NCBI GenBank assembly: GCA_021234535.1 | Contig: CM037837.1 | Location: forward strand, 868,001 to 932,000 | Direction of reading: 5' to 3' | Source: Stichopus chloronotus | Lineage: Eukaryota > Echinodermata > Holothuroidea > Aspidochirotida > Stichopodidae | Length of the DNA stretch: 64,000 nucleotides | Part shown: positions 35,791-47,500 of the stretch, piece after piece | Layout: each line of letters begins with the position of its first letter | How positions within the stretch are numbered: the first letter of the stretch is position 1 | Translations under genes and position numbers: made by a program | The notes under the pieces: generated by a model | What the model was told of the DNA's origin: nothing | Databases searched by the model: none | What the model saw: only the letters and a program-made list of their open reading frames with translations

Positions 35791-37794
35791 AGAATAGGTA
35801 TGATGGGTCGATCTTTCTCCTTCACAGAAACAAAACCTGGCTATGCGCCTTGTCATCTTTCTGCTATTGTCGATTAATTTTGCCATGTGAGTTTAGATGT
35901 GTACCATGTGACTTCGTAACAGTTCTCTGAAAAAGCTACTTCTCTCTCAAGTGAGATTACTGTACTGTAAATTGCTCTTAATGTCATCCATCTGCACATA
36001 ATTACCGAAGAGCTGTTGACGATGATTTCACTACTGTCAAAGAGACGTACCTCAAGAATACGAATCACACATAGTATATGAAATGTTACTTAATATGCTC
36101 TTGTCAATCGAAGAATTATTCATACTCATACATCTCAACGGTTTCAAGTTACTTCAATTCGTGTGATGAAATAAGTATGCATTACACGTAAATGTAATTA
36201 TATTCATTCGAATTTCAGCAACCTGAGGAAACTTTGATTTAAAAAGAACGATAAAAAAAACCCTCATCAGCTTGATTTGTAATTTTGAAATGTGTATTTG
36301 CGTAAATGTTTGATTAGATTGACAAATACGCTAATATAGTAAAACCATGAAGGTAGAAATGAAAACACACTTTACTTTCTGGTATGTGTATGGCTATATT
36401 AATAGTGCATTTGTCCCTCCTATGAATATGACGAGGTTTTATAATTACAATTCATCCCGCCCCCCCTCCCTTCCAGTTCACTCTAATCGCCTTGATTCCC
36501 AAGTAACTTAGCAAAAAGTGTTTCTACTTATGTGATTTTTGGGGGAATGTTGCTATTGAAGAAGGTGTATATGTAACGGTATTGCACAATCTTAGCATCA
36601 TGCAACGAAATTAAGCTTAGTGAGCCATTAATATGATTCCGTAACTACGTCCAAAGGGGGTGGCAGGGGTTAGCCCCCAAGCTACGCAGAAAGCCGTGGG
36701 AAAATGGTCAATAGTGGTAATCTGGTAATCGGAAGGGAACGATCTAGTTTTGAAAAGGTATAAATTATGAAAATGGATATCACTTTACCATTCTGTCCCG
36801 AACATGCAATCAATAACTAGTCACATATTGCACCATTTTATGTTTCAGTGTTATTTAATTCGGAAGAATTACCAAAAGGAGGGAGCTTCTCCTATCCACA
36901 TCATGTCAATCGAAGGAAGTGGATACTCCACAAAATCTGTCCTGCCATGCCATGTTCCCCACCCCCCCCCCCTCCGAGGATATTCATATGTCAAAGAATA
37001 TACATATGTTTTTGTTTTTCACACACACACACACATCGTGCATAGGGGGCCCCTTCGTGTGTCATAGATAGTCACATGACAGGAAGGAACTTAACGGTGG
37101 ATGGTTTCAATATGACGTCATTAAGATGGCGACATATTAGCAATCAAAATGATCAGCATTATGATAGAGTTTAGGATGGTCACTTGTTGGAGACTACCAG
37201 TCCGTGATCCATCTCAACATTCATGGCTCCTCTGACACTTGGCTGAAGATGGTGTCTGGTAATGGTTCTTCTCTTTGACTGATCAGAAGTACGTTTTACC
37301 CTGATCACAGTCCACCGGTCATAATGTGAAGGAAGTGGGTGGGGTGGGGGACTGTGTGGTCGATCCCGTGTGAGACAGTGGCAACATTGCTTTCTATTAG
37401 TTGATGTCAATTCTGTGTCTATCATCTGTGATTTTCTTTCAAAAGTATTCACATTTATCCTGTTAATAACCTTTTTTCATTCACAGAAAATCAGAGATAG
37501 GTATATTAGTGTCTATCACCAGAAGCATACAATTCGTTTATCAGCAAACAGCAAAATCGAGGAGCGCCACCAGATAGTTGTAGATACCGCATTACACTAG
37601 TTTGCAACTCACGACAGTTCTAACTTTGTCGTTCTATGTATCGCCACACGCGCTGTTCTGGCAAGTCAACCGTAGTTACTCCTTCCTAAACTAGAAGAAT
37701 GACAGTGACGAGTATGTCATTGTCTTGTGATATTTTATAAATCTTTCTCTCTCTTTTTTGTCAACATCGCGGTACGAAGTAGGGCTTACTATAC
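35791..37794. other. Mostly non-coding stretch
   Basis: Includes C runs at 36459-36466 and 36960-36970, a short (CA)n near 37021-37036 and a G-rich patch at 37340-37350. The minus-strand frame at 37180-37452 is locally GC-rich but lacks a clear acceptor and any family motif. Confidence 0.45.
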
Positions 37795-37997
37795 CTTGAA
37801 AAGTCTGCCGTCGACAGTCTGGTGTCTCACATAGCGAAAAGGTCACATCGTCAAACGACAACGAGATTGCACATACGAAATAGTTCAGTGCGTCCCTGTG
37901 ACCAGTTTGAACAGTTTTCATCCTGACACTCAAGTGAATAACTAACTTAGAACACTCAGCGTCTTGGATTGTTGCTGAGTTGCCAAGTCGCAAGTTA
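37795..37997 (-). CDS. Possible internal coding exon on the minus strand (67 codons)
   Basis: Reading the minus strand, TTTCCTGTGTCTTTAG is a good acceptor ending at 37998, and the exon closes with TTTTCAAG followed by GTATAG, a fair donor, at 37795/37794. The enclosed frame is open throughout (one leading base, 67 codons, one trailing base). It includes NLRLGNSATIQDAECSKLV, CAISLSFDDVTFSLCE and PDCRRQTFQG. GC content is higher than in the surroundings. Start phase is 2 and end phase 1. I recognise no domain. A frame of this size with both splice signals can occur by chance, so this is a candidate only. Confidence 0.3.
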
Positions 37998-39022
37998 CTA
38001 AAGACACAGGAAATTGTCCACTCGCAGGTAACGGTCAAACTTAAATAGGAAAACTCTGACGGAACATCTTACTGGAATTATATTTCGCAATTTTTTTCCG
38101 TTCTTCTGTGCTTTGAGTCGAATTAAAAGAGAAACCAAATTTTGTGAAACGTTTGTACAACATATACGCTTAAATGCTTGAATTTTATTTCATCTGTTTT
38201 TGATATTTCAGCGAGTTGTGACTGGACGAGGAACCGTTTTTGTTTCTTTTGCTGTCTACGTACTGCTTCATTTTCCCTCTCGTTCGTTTATCAATGTGTT
38301 GCTAGGATGCGAGAAATTCACCCAGTCCAACATTCACACGATACTCGGAGATGTAATTATTTCGGAATGTTGCAACGCCACCAATATTTCGATTCCTCGC
38401 TCTCGTGGAAAGAGCGATAAAGTTGACGCATTCCTTGGAAGTTTCCCTTAGTAATCATACCTACGTACCCTGCCTTACATTCACAGATAGAAAACGTTAT
38501 AAAGCCTATCAAACGAAAAGTAATCGTCGAAAGCAATTCGTAGGAACTAATGGGGATGTAGTATCTGTTAAAATGTGTAAAGTGAGACATTGTACCTGTG
38601 AAACTTTGTGTACGTTATAACGTATGCCGAATAGCCAGGATTGATTCGCGAAACGATCATTTACTTTTCGTGGTACGTACTTAATATCAGGTGAATGAGT
38701 TCGAGGGAGACAAAAGTAACCGAGTAAATCGAGTTTTTAACTTTTCTGCTTTGAAAACGATTTTGAAAGGACAAAAAAAGGTGAAAACCTAGAGAAGAGA
38801 AAGCGCAAGATTATAAGTAAACCAAGATATTAAGAACGTCAAATACATCATTCTTTTGACTCTTAAAGGTTCGTGAAGTGGAAGTAAACGAAAGAAAGTT
38901 ATTACTTGTTGAAAAGAAAAAAAAAAACGAACTTCGCATGAAGGAATAAGGCGGCACACGGACGGAGCGAACGAATCGCAAGAACCGGGACAGGAGTGAG
39001 ACTAACGTGAGAACTCTGGGAG
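37998..39022. other. Region upstream of the signal-peptide exon, possible promoter and 5' UTR
   Basis: The last 80 bases (38943-39022) are rich in CpG and purines and contain GGCACACGGACGGAGCGAAC, unlike the AT-rich sequence before them; they fit a 5' untranslated region. No clear TATA box was found. Two plus-strand frames, 38200-38451 (after an ATATTTCAG acceptor-like end) and 38405-38620, overlap in different phases and show no motif. Confidence 0.4.
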
Positions 39023-39200
39023 ATGCCTTTTACATCTCAGATGTCTGTGAAAATAACCCAAATGGATCGCAGGGGATCTCATATTTCCCCTGCAGGATGT
39101 CTTCGCTGGAAAACAACGATGGTAGTCTTGATGTTAATATTAAAACTAATGACTTTATCGTTAGCTAGCGGATCAGTATCGCCAGACAACGTATACATAG
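39023..39200 (+). CDS. First coding exon of a secreted or membrane protein (signal peptide)
   Basis: The exon starts at an ATG with a purine at -3, preceded in frame by TGA at 39008-39010, so it is the first usable start of this frame. It encodes 59 codons plus one base. Residues 1-32 are polar and basic (with two further Met that could serve as starts), then MVVLMLILKLMTLSLASGS forms a hydrophobic core with a likely signal-peptidase site at Ala-Ser-Gly. The mature start reads SVSPDNVYI. The exon ends ATAG at 39200, followed by a perfect GTAAGT donor. A phase-1 intron straight after a signal peptide is typical of animal extracellular and receptor genes. I cannot name the family: the mature part is too short. 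Later exons would be downstream, perhaps beyond the window. Confidence 0.6.
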
Positions 39201-41508
39201 GTAAGTTATTAGTGAATTCTGCAGATATTTATATTGTTCTTTTGTCTTAACGATTGATTGTGTTTATATCTTTTCAAATTAGTCCAAATAAGTCGAACTA
39301 TCTTATAGAGATGAATATACCATTTCTATCAAACATCACACCGGCTTGACTCTTCGTTCAGAACCGATTCCATAATGCGTCGTAAGATATAAAACTACTT
39401 AAAAAAAAGAACAATGAGTAATGAATTATCAACCGGAAAAATTCGAAATATTAATAACTTACGACTGGGAGTACTTTTAAGTAAACAACATTTTTACCTC
39501 AAACCAAATAAATAAGTATTTGTCCGAAGATACTGTGACATAGTGACACTACGTCGAGAAAAAATGGAGAAGAATCAAATATAATGTAAAAAAAATAACA
39601 TTACTCGCTCATATTTACAGCAAAAGATCATAATGAATATAAAATATTGATCGGTAAGGTTGCTCGACAAAACGTGATACATTCAGTACCGTAACTATGA
39701 ATACAAAATTTGAAATTGAAGTTTACATCGGTCTCGGCCTTGTTACAATTAACTTCATAACAATCGACTTTAGAGTTCAAATTTAAAGGAGCAAGTTGCC
39801 GTTGTTGATTTTTTATCAACAATTTATTTCAATTCTCGAAGAGTCAGTCACAAGTGGGGGGGGGGGGTGATCTACATTCTTGCTTACGTGAACGTTATAC
39901 TACAAGCAATGGGAAATATTTTTCAATAGAATGTAAATAATGATATTTTTTGCCTTAAAGTACCGTCAATACTACGGCATATTAACAATCTCTCTTTGTT
40001 TCCATGGCGTTGAGCTGAATTCTTTTTGCACCCCATTTCCTTGCATGTAACATCAGGTTTTACTGTTTTATATTGACCGCTGTTTTGTTTTGATGGTAGC
40101 ATATATGATACAGGTCAGAAACTTCTAAATCTTCAGATAAAACGGTTATAAAAAAAATAGCACAAAGTTCAATAGATCAGTATATTTCTGTGGCACGTAT
40201 CTGGCAGCCATTGAGTCGTTATTACAGTCAGCACATGTTGCATAAAAAACACAAAAAGAAGTATACCAAACAAAGATTGGCTGTCGAAACATTAATATGA
40301 GGGAAACTTTATCAAGCCAGAATATAATTAAAAAGAAAAGAAAATAAAGTGAAAAAGAATAATTATTGGCCGGTATATATAGAGCGAAAAATTCAAACAT
40401 TTTCTTTTGTGTCTATTACTAAACATTAATTCCAAAACTATACATCTAGTCCTGAATTTGAAATGAAAATGTTACCTGTAATAAAAATGAAAGTTATAAT
40501 GGTAAATGTTAAAGGCCTCTTTGATACAATCATACTGTACTTAGTTATGATATTGTTTACTGTACAATGTTTGAATGTGTTAACCCCTTAATTCCTCTTA
40601 CGAACCTCCCCTTTACCGTTCTAAGTTTGGGAATTAAAATATAATAATAATTGTTAATGCTTCTAGTTTACACGACTTTTCTACCATGTTTGGTGTACCA
40701 ATCCCTCAATGCCTCTCACCAACCTCCCTCTTACAGTTCTAAGCTTGGGAATTTAAATTATAGTTGAAATATGCTACTGTGCGACATACCATTTTGAACT
40801 AAACTGGCATGCTTCACATCTGAGTGTGGAAATTACAAAAGGTAAACGTCTTCTAGGATTCTCTACAAGTGCATTTGCCTAACGCCATCACATTGGATTT
40901 CATCTCCTTGTACATCGGGTTTAGATGTTCTAAATTATGCGTTATTGCCCACGCGGAGAGGGAATAACCCCGCTCGTGACAGTGCGCGTTAAAGGACCGT
41001 GAAGAGAAAACAGTGTGTTGCTCTATCCCGCGATTACCACACAGTTAGTTACGCATGCAAAAGAGTCGGTTTACTCCACACAAGAAAAAAAAATCAGTCG
41101 TTCCTTGCGGGAACACAGACAGAAATAACACAGAGATGAATATAACATGAGACAGAAAGAGAGATGTGTTTAGAAAAAAACTGCAAAACTCACGTGCCAA
41201 CCTGCAAACATTTTGTCAAATTAGTTCGCTCTATTCAGCAGATGACACGTCATAATGGCATATATGCTAGCAGACACTGAACCTACAGTTACAGAATGTA
41301 TGACACACAAGAATTACACGCATCGGTAAGTTTCCCTAGGTTCATTACCTGAACATCACTTCAAATTAGGAACAGCTTACAAACTGATATACAAGGATTA
41401 CTGCTCGATATGCTTAAATCGAATTCATCCTTACCCAGGAATATTGCAAAAGATCTTTTCCATTCAAGGGAAGATCATTCGGATTCCCCCAGTAGGACTT
41501 CCAGCACC

Positions 41509-41512
<4 letters not shown>
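39201..41512 (+). other. Probable start of the first intron, no exon recognised
   Basis: Begins with GTAAGT. The sequence is AT-rich, with a G run at 39856-39867. It holds one tandem duplication, listed separately. No acceptor joined to a phase-1 frame with a recognisable domain was found. Confidence 0.4.
40580..40763 (+). repeat. Old tandem duplication, period about 120 bp
   Basis: The stretch with TTCCTCTTACGAACCTCCC and GTTCTAAGTTTGGGAATT (40590-40635) is repeated as TGCCTCTCACCAACCTCCC and GTTCTAAGCTTGGGAATT (40711-40756). The copies are about 80 percent alike by eye. Confidence 0.65.

Positions 41513-41583
<71 letters not shown>
41513..41583. repeat. (TA)n microsatellite
   Basis: About 35 uninterrupted TA units. 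It stands exactly at the left edge of the Penelope-like remnant and separates it from unrelated sequence, and it may have grown from the element's 5' junction. Confidence 0.95.
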
Positions 41584-41586
<3 letters not shown>

Positions 41587-42143
41587 GCAACTAGTCTTTA
41601 TCAAAAACCAACTGATATGCATGCCTTCCTTAATTTTAGCAGTTTCCACTGTATCAGTTCCAAACAATCAATCGTGTACTTCCAGAGTATTAGTGGTAAA
41701 CGCATTTGCTTTACCGAGATTGAAAATGAGTTTTTACTTGATTATGACTACCCTCTTCATGTTGACAGCGAAGGGATAACAAAAGCTTCAGTTTACCGTC
41801 GGGACAAACTACTGTGTTACAAACCAAAAGTAGAAATCTGTCGTTCCTCTTGTCTTCCATTATTCATCTAAAACCGATAACCTACATAAATGTATTCGTT
41901 CACATATCAGTATCCTTCAGGTAGAAAACTCAATCCCAGAACTTTTTAACTATCCCCATTAACTGCTAGACGACAGACAACCAACCTGATGTACCTCCTC
42001 ACATCCTCCATTCCTCCCACCACTAGGAACACAAGTAACAAAAAGAGTGGCAATTCCATATGTCCAGGATGTAATTTTCTTATAACTGATGAAACTTTTA
42101 CCACTCCTGGCACTACATGCATTATTCGGCTCCCTACCCCAGC
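41584..42143 (+). pseudogene. Penelope-like element remnant: reverse transcriptase end and cysteine linker
   Basis: The first frame reads TSLYQKPTDMHAFLNFSS, then ISGKRICFTE, then a DYDYPLHVDSEGITKAS and RRDKLLCYKPKV. In Penelope-like elements this corresponds to T-x-LY-x-KPTD-x-H-x-YLHF-x-S, the R-x-RRICS word, the F-x-x-RGYP segment and the R-x-x-LL segment at the end of the reverse transcriptase. After a stop at 41869-41871 and at least two frame changes, the linker is recognisable: a VENSIPELFNYP piece, a RRQTTNLMYLLTSS piece (usual RRPPNLKDLLVRS) and the GNSICPGCNFL cysteine motif before the nuclease. The GIY-YIG nuclease is absent because the copy stops where a hAT-type element begins. 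Dead and truncated on both sides. Confidence 0.75.
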
Positions 42144-42500
42144 TAGTGCGGGATTAACCATTAGGCAAATAAGGCACTAGCCTTGTGGGACAGACGAAAA
42201 TGATGGGCCATCAAACTCCGAGACATTTTGTGGCAGACCAACAACAGTGACTATCTTAGCTGACTCCACCAGATTTTGGGAAACTTCCGTGGACGGCCTT
42301 CTAGAAGACATGTTGTAATTGTGGAATCACTCTCACGGTTGCCAGTTTGGCGTTTTACCGGCCCAAAATGGCAATTTTGGCGTTATCTGAAGGGTCTTGA
42401 CTAGCAAAAATTGGGTTTGGCGTTTTTGCAAAGTTTGGTATATTTTTTGGCGTTTTGGGAAAATGACGATTTTTCGTGCAAAAATGCCTAAAATATTACG
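42144..42500 (+). mobile_element. hAT-type non-autonomous element, copy 1, 3'-truncated
   Basis: Starts TAGTGCGGGATTAACCATTA (42144), matching the left end of the complete copy at 43565, and stays recognisable in the same orientation to about 42500, after which the two sequences differ. It lacks a stretch of about 55 bases present in the other copy (near 43636-43690). The right terminal repeat is missing. It contains the left part of the nested element, from about 42334. Its left edge abuts the Penelope-like remnant, which suggests it inserted there. Confidence 0.7.
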
Positions 42501-43564
42501 AGTATTATGAGTGGGCAAGCGTCCATACTGCGCTAATTGTTTGCCGTTGCCGTCTGCTTCAAGGGGCTTGTCTTCTAATTTGGTAAACATTTATACATGT
42601 TTCGAATAAAAGGAAATAGTTTGGGAGACGTTTTACAGCTGTAAGTGAACGGATGAGTGTGAAGTTACATTAGTTATAACATTATACATGTATTTATATA
42701 CATCAACTGTCATTTGTTCTATATATAAATATATATATTTAAATATTTTTGTAATTGTAGACAAATAAGACCTTGGCTGTCAATGTCATTCCCATCCATG
42801 CGAAGAATCATTTCTTTTTTTTCTTTCAAGTTACTGAATAATGAAGAAAAGTTGCTGTATGTCTATGGGCAAATGGGATTTCACATTTTGTGCCAAAGCA
42901 ATTTCTTTCAATAATTACGTCGAAAGCGCTGTGTATAAAGAAACTCTGGGACCCCATTCAAACACTCCCAACGGCGACATGAACTTGAGGAACAACAACA
43001 GGAAAAATCTTCACTGTTTCCACTTTTTCTTTCTCTCCGTGAAAAAAAAAATGTCTCTCCAAAAATATTTGAAATTTGAACTTTTTTTCAATCTAAACTT
43101 TCTCGTAGCAGGTGTTTCTTTTTATTCATCCTGTTGGTTTTCTGGAAAGCACGACGCTTAAAGCCAAAATATGCAAGCATACACACAAACAAACCCTGGA
43201 AGCATTGTTTCAAAATGTGACCATTTAAGTAATGTCAAATTATAAAAAACACAATGAAAATAGTTGATAGGGTTTTTTTTCTTTTTTTGGGGGGGGGGGT
43301 TCAAGAAGGTGTTATGTTCTTGTTTCACTGGTAGGAAAGTGACAGGATTTTTGGAAGTATATGAGTTTGATTTTGATGCACATTTTCAAGGAGGTGCCGA
43401 TGTCATGTTAGTTGTTCCTTAAAGGCAGTCTCGGCTAATTGTTCACAACTCTGATGGAAATAATTAGAAATGCATTACTTCTGCAGAGTTACTGTTTTTA
43501 CTAAACTGTCGCCAACGCGAAAAATACTGGAATTTACTGGACCATCCCGTACCATTGTATTAAT
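42501..43564. other. Non-coding stretch between the two hAT copies
   Basis: AT-rich with TA-rich words near 42720-42740 and a G run near 43290-43299. The frame at 42841-43161 has no motif. No gene is supported. Confidence 0.5.
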
Positions 43565-44335
43565 CAGTGCCCGATTAACCATTAGGCAAATAAGTCACTA
43601 GCCTTGCGGGACAGACGAAAGTGATGGGCCATCAAAAGTTGGACTGCAATATTATTTACGCTCTATTTTTCGATAGTAGGCCAGAAAACTCGGAGACTTT
43701 TTGAGGCAGACCAACAACAGTCAACTATCTTAGCTGACTCCAACAGATTTTGGGAAATCAAGTGGACTGAATTTATGCCTCCTAGAAGACATTTTGGAAT
43801 TATGGAATCACTCTCACGGTTGCCAGTTTGGCGTTTTACCGGCCCAAAGTGGCAATCTTGGTGTTATCTGAAGGGCCTTGGCCGGCAAGTTGGGTTTGGC
43901 GTTTTCGCAAAGTTTGGCATATTTTGGGGGTTTTGGACAAATGACGATTTTTCGTGCAAAAATGCCTGAAATATCGCGACAAAAGGTGCCACCAACATAT
44001 TTGGGAACATTGATTGACTGTTTAATAGTCAACATAACGGATCAGTCTCCAAACTGGCGTCTTTCAAGACTGTTTGGCCGGTTGTGTGATCAAAAATCTG
44101 GCAACCCTGGAATCACTAACTTGTAATAAAGCCGTACATGTGACGAGAATGGAGTAGCATTATTGCTGTATGCCACCGACATGTTACCCATGTATGTTAC
44201 CATTAATAGAGTAATCACGGTAGCTGGGGTTTTCACATTTCGTAATTATTTCCATGGGTTGGTTCCATTCATTTAAAATTGTTGGTCCATTTCCAAAACG
44301 TGCCTTGAGGCCAGACGATGCTTAATCCGGCACTG
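43565..44335 (+). mobile_element. Complete hAT-type non-autonomous element with TIRs and target duplication
   Basis: The element begins CAGTGCCCGATTAA and ends TTAATCCGGCACTG; the ends are inverted repeats matching at 13 of 14 positions. It is flanked by GTATTAAT (43557-43564) and ATATTAAT (44336-44343), an 8-bp duplication with one mismatch. Ends beginning CAGTG with an 8-bp duplication are the signature of the hAT superfamily. At 771 bp, with no transposase frame, it must have depended on a transposase made elsewhere. It carries a second, nested element (43815-44109). Confidence 0.85.
43815..44109 (+). mobile_element. Nested MITE-like element inside the hAT copy
   Basis: The segment begins CACGGTTGCCAG and ends CTGGCAACCCTG, inverted repeats matching 11 of 12. 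GAATCACT follows the right end directly (44110-44117) and also precedes the left end (43805-43812), there separated by two bases. This fits an 8-bp hAT-like duplication with a small change at the left junction. The same left flank and left end occur in copy 1 at about 42322-42334, so the nesting happened before the two larger copies separated. Confidence 0.65.
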
Positions 44336-44465
44336 ATATTAATGGTACAGCTGACGATTCTCTCCTCCCATCGTTATCCTAACAATGCCTTCTGATGAAA
44401 GGGGACTTCCATTTACAACTGTGCTGTGGGGTGTGTCGATCGAAACTTGTGTCCGCAAGCACCAA

Positions 44466-44504
44466 AATAATAATAATAGTAGTAGTAGTAATAATAATAA
44501 TAAA
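44466..44504 (+). repeat. Short (AAT)n/(AGT)n microsatellite
   Basis: AAT units, then AGT units, then AAT units again. The frame at 44385-44666 that spans it encodes Asn and Ser runs and is not supported as a gene. Confidence 0.85.
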
Positions 44505-47500
44505 GATAAATTTGTTTCAAGACTGATACAAGTATGTGTGTCGTCCTGTCACTGCCAGATAGACTTCCCTGCCAAGCAAATCGTACGTACATTTATTTCG
44601 GCGACAATTTTACTGCCAATGGAAGAGGTATCTCTCCTATGTGGATATAGTGAAACAACATGTTAAGTTTGACCTATATTAACCATGATGTTATGATGTA
44701 TTTACTGTTTTCCATACATATTCTTTATATATGATTATCTGTATATGATTGAAATATCAGTGCTATGGCAAAACATGCACGTCATATTTTGTAAGCACGG
44801 GTGCTTTTAATCATTGATTTTTATTTTAATAAGGTCAGGAAGGTTCTAGAATGAGTCTGAATAACAGCTGTCAATACGTGAGTACACTGAACAGCAAAGA
44901 CAACAATGCAGATGTATCCGCGGTGCTCGTAACACGACGTATACCTTAATTTCATTCACCTACTTTTCAGTGCACAATAAAGGTTTATGTAATTTATGGC
45001 TGTGATCATGCTCATTGTGATTATGCTACCACTAAAACTCACGTGACATTCTATACTTTTACTTTTAATTGTTAGGAATGGATACCAAACTATTAGAATG
45101 AATTAATTTATGTTATCGTCGTTCAGTTTCCCTTTAATCATGGCTACAAGGTTCGAGTGGCTTAAACATTCCTTACTCATTCATATATGCATACACATTA
45201 TGTTATTCGGAACGAAACGTGAAAAGCCTAACCACAATTCACGAATAAATTGTGTCATCAGTTTGCATCACATTTGTCGTCTCCATAGCATAGACCTGTT
45301 TAATTTCTTTTTTCACTAATCACCGCAACCCTATTGTAAATCTGACTTGAACTCCCCTCCTACTTTTACGTCTTGTTAAATCTCTGTCTGCTCAGAGCCC
45401 TTAAATCTGCTCGTTTATTATGGAATGAAGATGAAACGGTCAGTGTTTGCATCATTCCCATCCACAATGCAGCTATTCAAGGGAACTTTCCCTTATTCTA
45501 CTTTCTCCCACTTGTTAGACCTTTCTCCTATTTCTGATTTTTTTTTCTGAATAATCGCACATCATCCTGCTTCACCTTTACTTTGCCACAAATCAGAAAA
45601 AAAGAGGAATAAGAGCAAATAATACATCATTGTCATTAACCATAACGAAGGAAGGGGGGGGGGGGAGGTGAAGTCTGTAAACATGAAATTAATTAAAAAG
45701 TGTCATAACATCCTCATCACTGGTGGTGGGTCTTAATGAAAGTTACCCACGGAAGGCCTAGTAGTGATTTGCATGATCCTAATTTTCTCTGTTTGCTTGG
45801 GTCTACTTCAAAGCCTGATAATGGTTACGTTATATATTTAAAATTCTACAAAGAGAATGATATACACGGTGATGTTTACAGAAAGGCATATCACCCGAAT
45901 AATGTTTTCATTGTGCTCCTGTGCTAGACAAGGTGTCACAGCTGTCACCAGTGCCGGTTAACTCGAATAAGATAAAAAAAAAGTACGATAAAAAAATGTA
46001 AAATAATGTCAACGAAGCTTTGCGAAATCGAATTTATTCCCCGAAATCCTTCACAAGTTACATAAATTTCCCCCTACAATGTTGACCTTGAACCAGAAGG
46101 AAGACGTGTTAACCCCATTCAAACAACACACAATAAAACGAAAAATTAGAATTTAAAATAAATAAAACAAAACAAAAAAGCAAAAACGGCCTTCTAATCG
46201 ATTTGGTTGGCACATCTAGGTACGTAACCAGTTTACGGGTGTACACAGGTGAATTATTACCCAGGGTAATAAACTAATCGAATTATCGCTGAAACATGAC
46301 CAATGTGAGACAAATAAAATACAATAGTGTCAAATCTGTTTATTTGGAGCAACCTTTGTGTCGCCACACGATTGATCCCTACGGAAATGGCTTAAACGAA
46401 CAAACTAGCTTAGCTTTATCAAACTTAGGACTACTAACGTGGTACAAGAATAGATTAACTCGTTCATACGATGTTGCATCAGTCTATAAAATAATGTCTA
46501 CACAGTGTTAATTTTAAATTTGAGCAAGACTTTACCTGACTTTATATTTACTTGAGCTTTAACCACGATATTTACCAGTACATTTTCTTATATTATGAAA
46601 ATATACTGGCATATATAACCCTTATATTACAAACGGTATCATGTTTTTTACGTGCCTGTTTTTATGTACCTGGTTATTTTGTATATAGTAATAAGAACAG
46701 ATTGTAGGGCGTTATTTAAGTTAACCATATTACAAATCATACCTCAAATTATATTTCTTAAATTGTCTGTATGTTGCAAAAAGTTGGTAAGTTAAACTCG
46801 CTATGAAGAGTATATCATATATTTGTCAGGCTCCTAGACTTCAAACTATGAAGTAAATGTGCGACCCCTAAATTTTCATTACATGAAATTATAATATAGG
46901 TAGTTTTGGTTTAGTGAAGAATTCATTCTTTATCATAGAATTGATTGTAAAAGTTTATACGTGTATCGTATCATAAGGCTGACTACACAAAGTCGGCCAT
47001 ATATAATCTGCACAAACAACCTCGAGCAAACTAAAATTTGTTCATTGTTATTTTCGATACATTTTGTCACAGATTTCAATTTGCATTTTGTGCTCAGTGT
47101 AGAGGAACACTTGTTGATGCAACCTATGACCGCAGCTTACACACTTCAATATCGAATCCATTTCTCTCTGAACAAAGGGGTATGACGTCATCGTACGACG
47201 TCACTTCCGACAGTTACTTTAAACATGCGGTATACCTTCAAGTCAGTATTTAGTCTCAACTGTTAATGGAAGAGACCTAATTATCTAGTCCATGTTTAAT
47301 TTTTGAAATATTCTGTGCCTTCGCTCTCCTAAAATTTCCAAACAAAGATCACATTGAAGAAAAAGAGGTAGAAAGTACAGATGAGTGAAGGGAAAAGGCG
47401 AAATCTTTCCCCAGCTGATCTAGTCTTTTTAACCTTAGTAAGTTTTCTATATTCATACACTGATATAGCTAAGGGCATCGGTTCTGATTTGAAATATCGG

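Noticed and set aside
35455..35877. 140-codon plus-strand frame
   Set aside because: It runs through a dispersed repeat shared with other positions and shows no protein motif.
41410..41871. 153-codon frame taken as one protein with a Tyr-Ile repeat
   Set aside because: The middle is a (TA)n microsatellite. Only the part after it is retroelement-derived; the part before it has no motif.
42333..44035. Similar minus-strand frames in both hAT copies (shared WAGKTPNWQP end)
   Set aside because: The similarity is explained by the repeat itself. The middle parts differ by more than conserved coding would allow, and no transposase motif is present.
47183..47208. CRE-like TGACGTCA cluster
   Set aside because: Eight-base words of this kind occur at several places in the window and no promoter is nearby.
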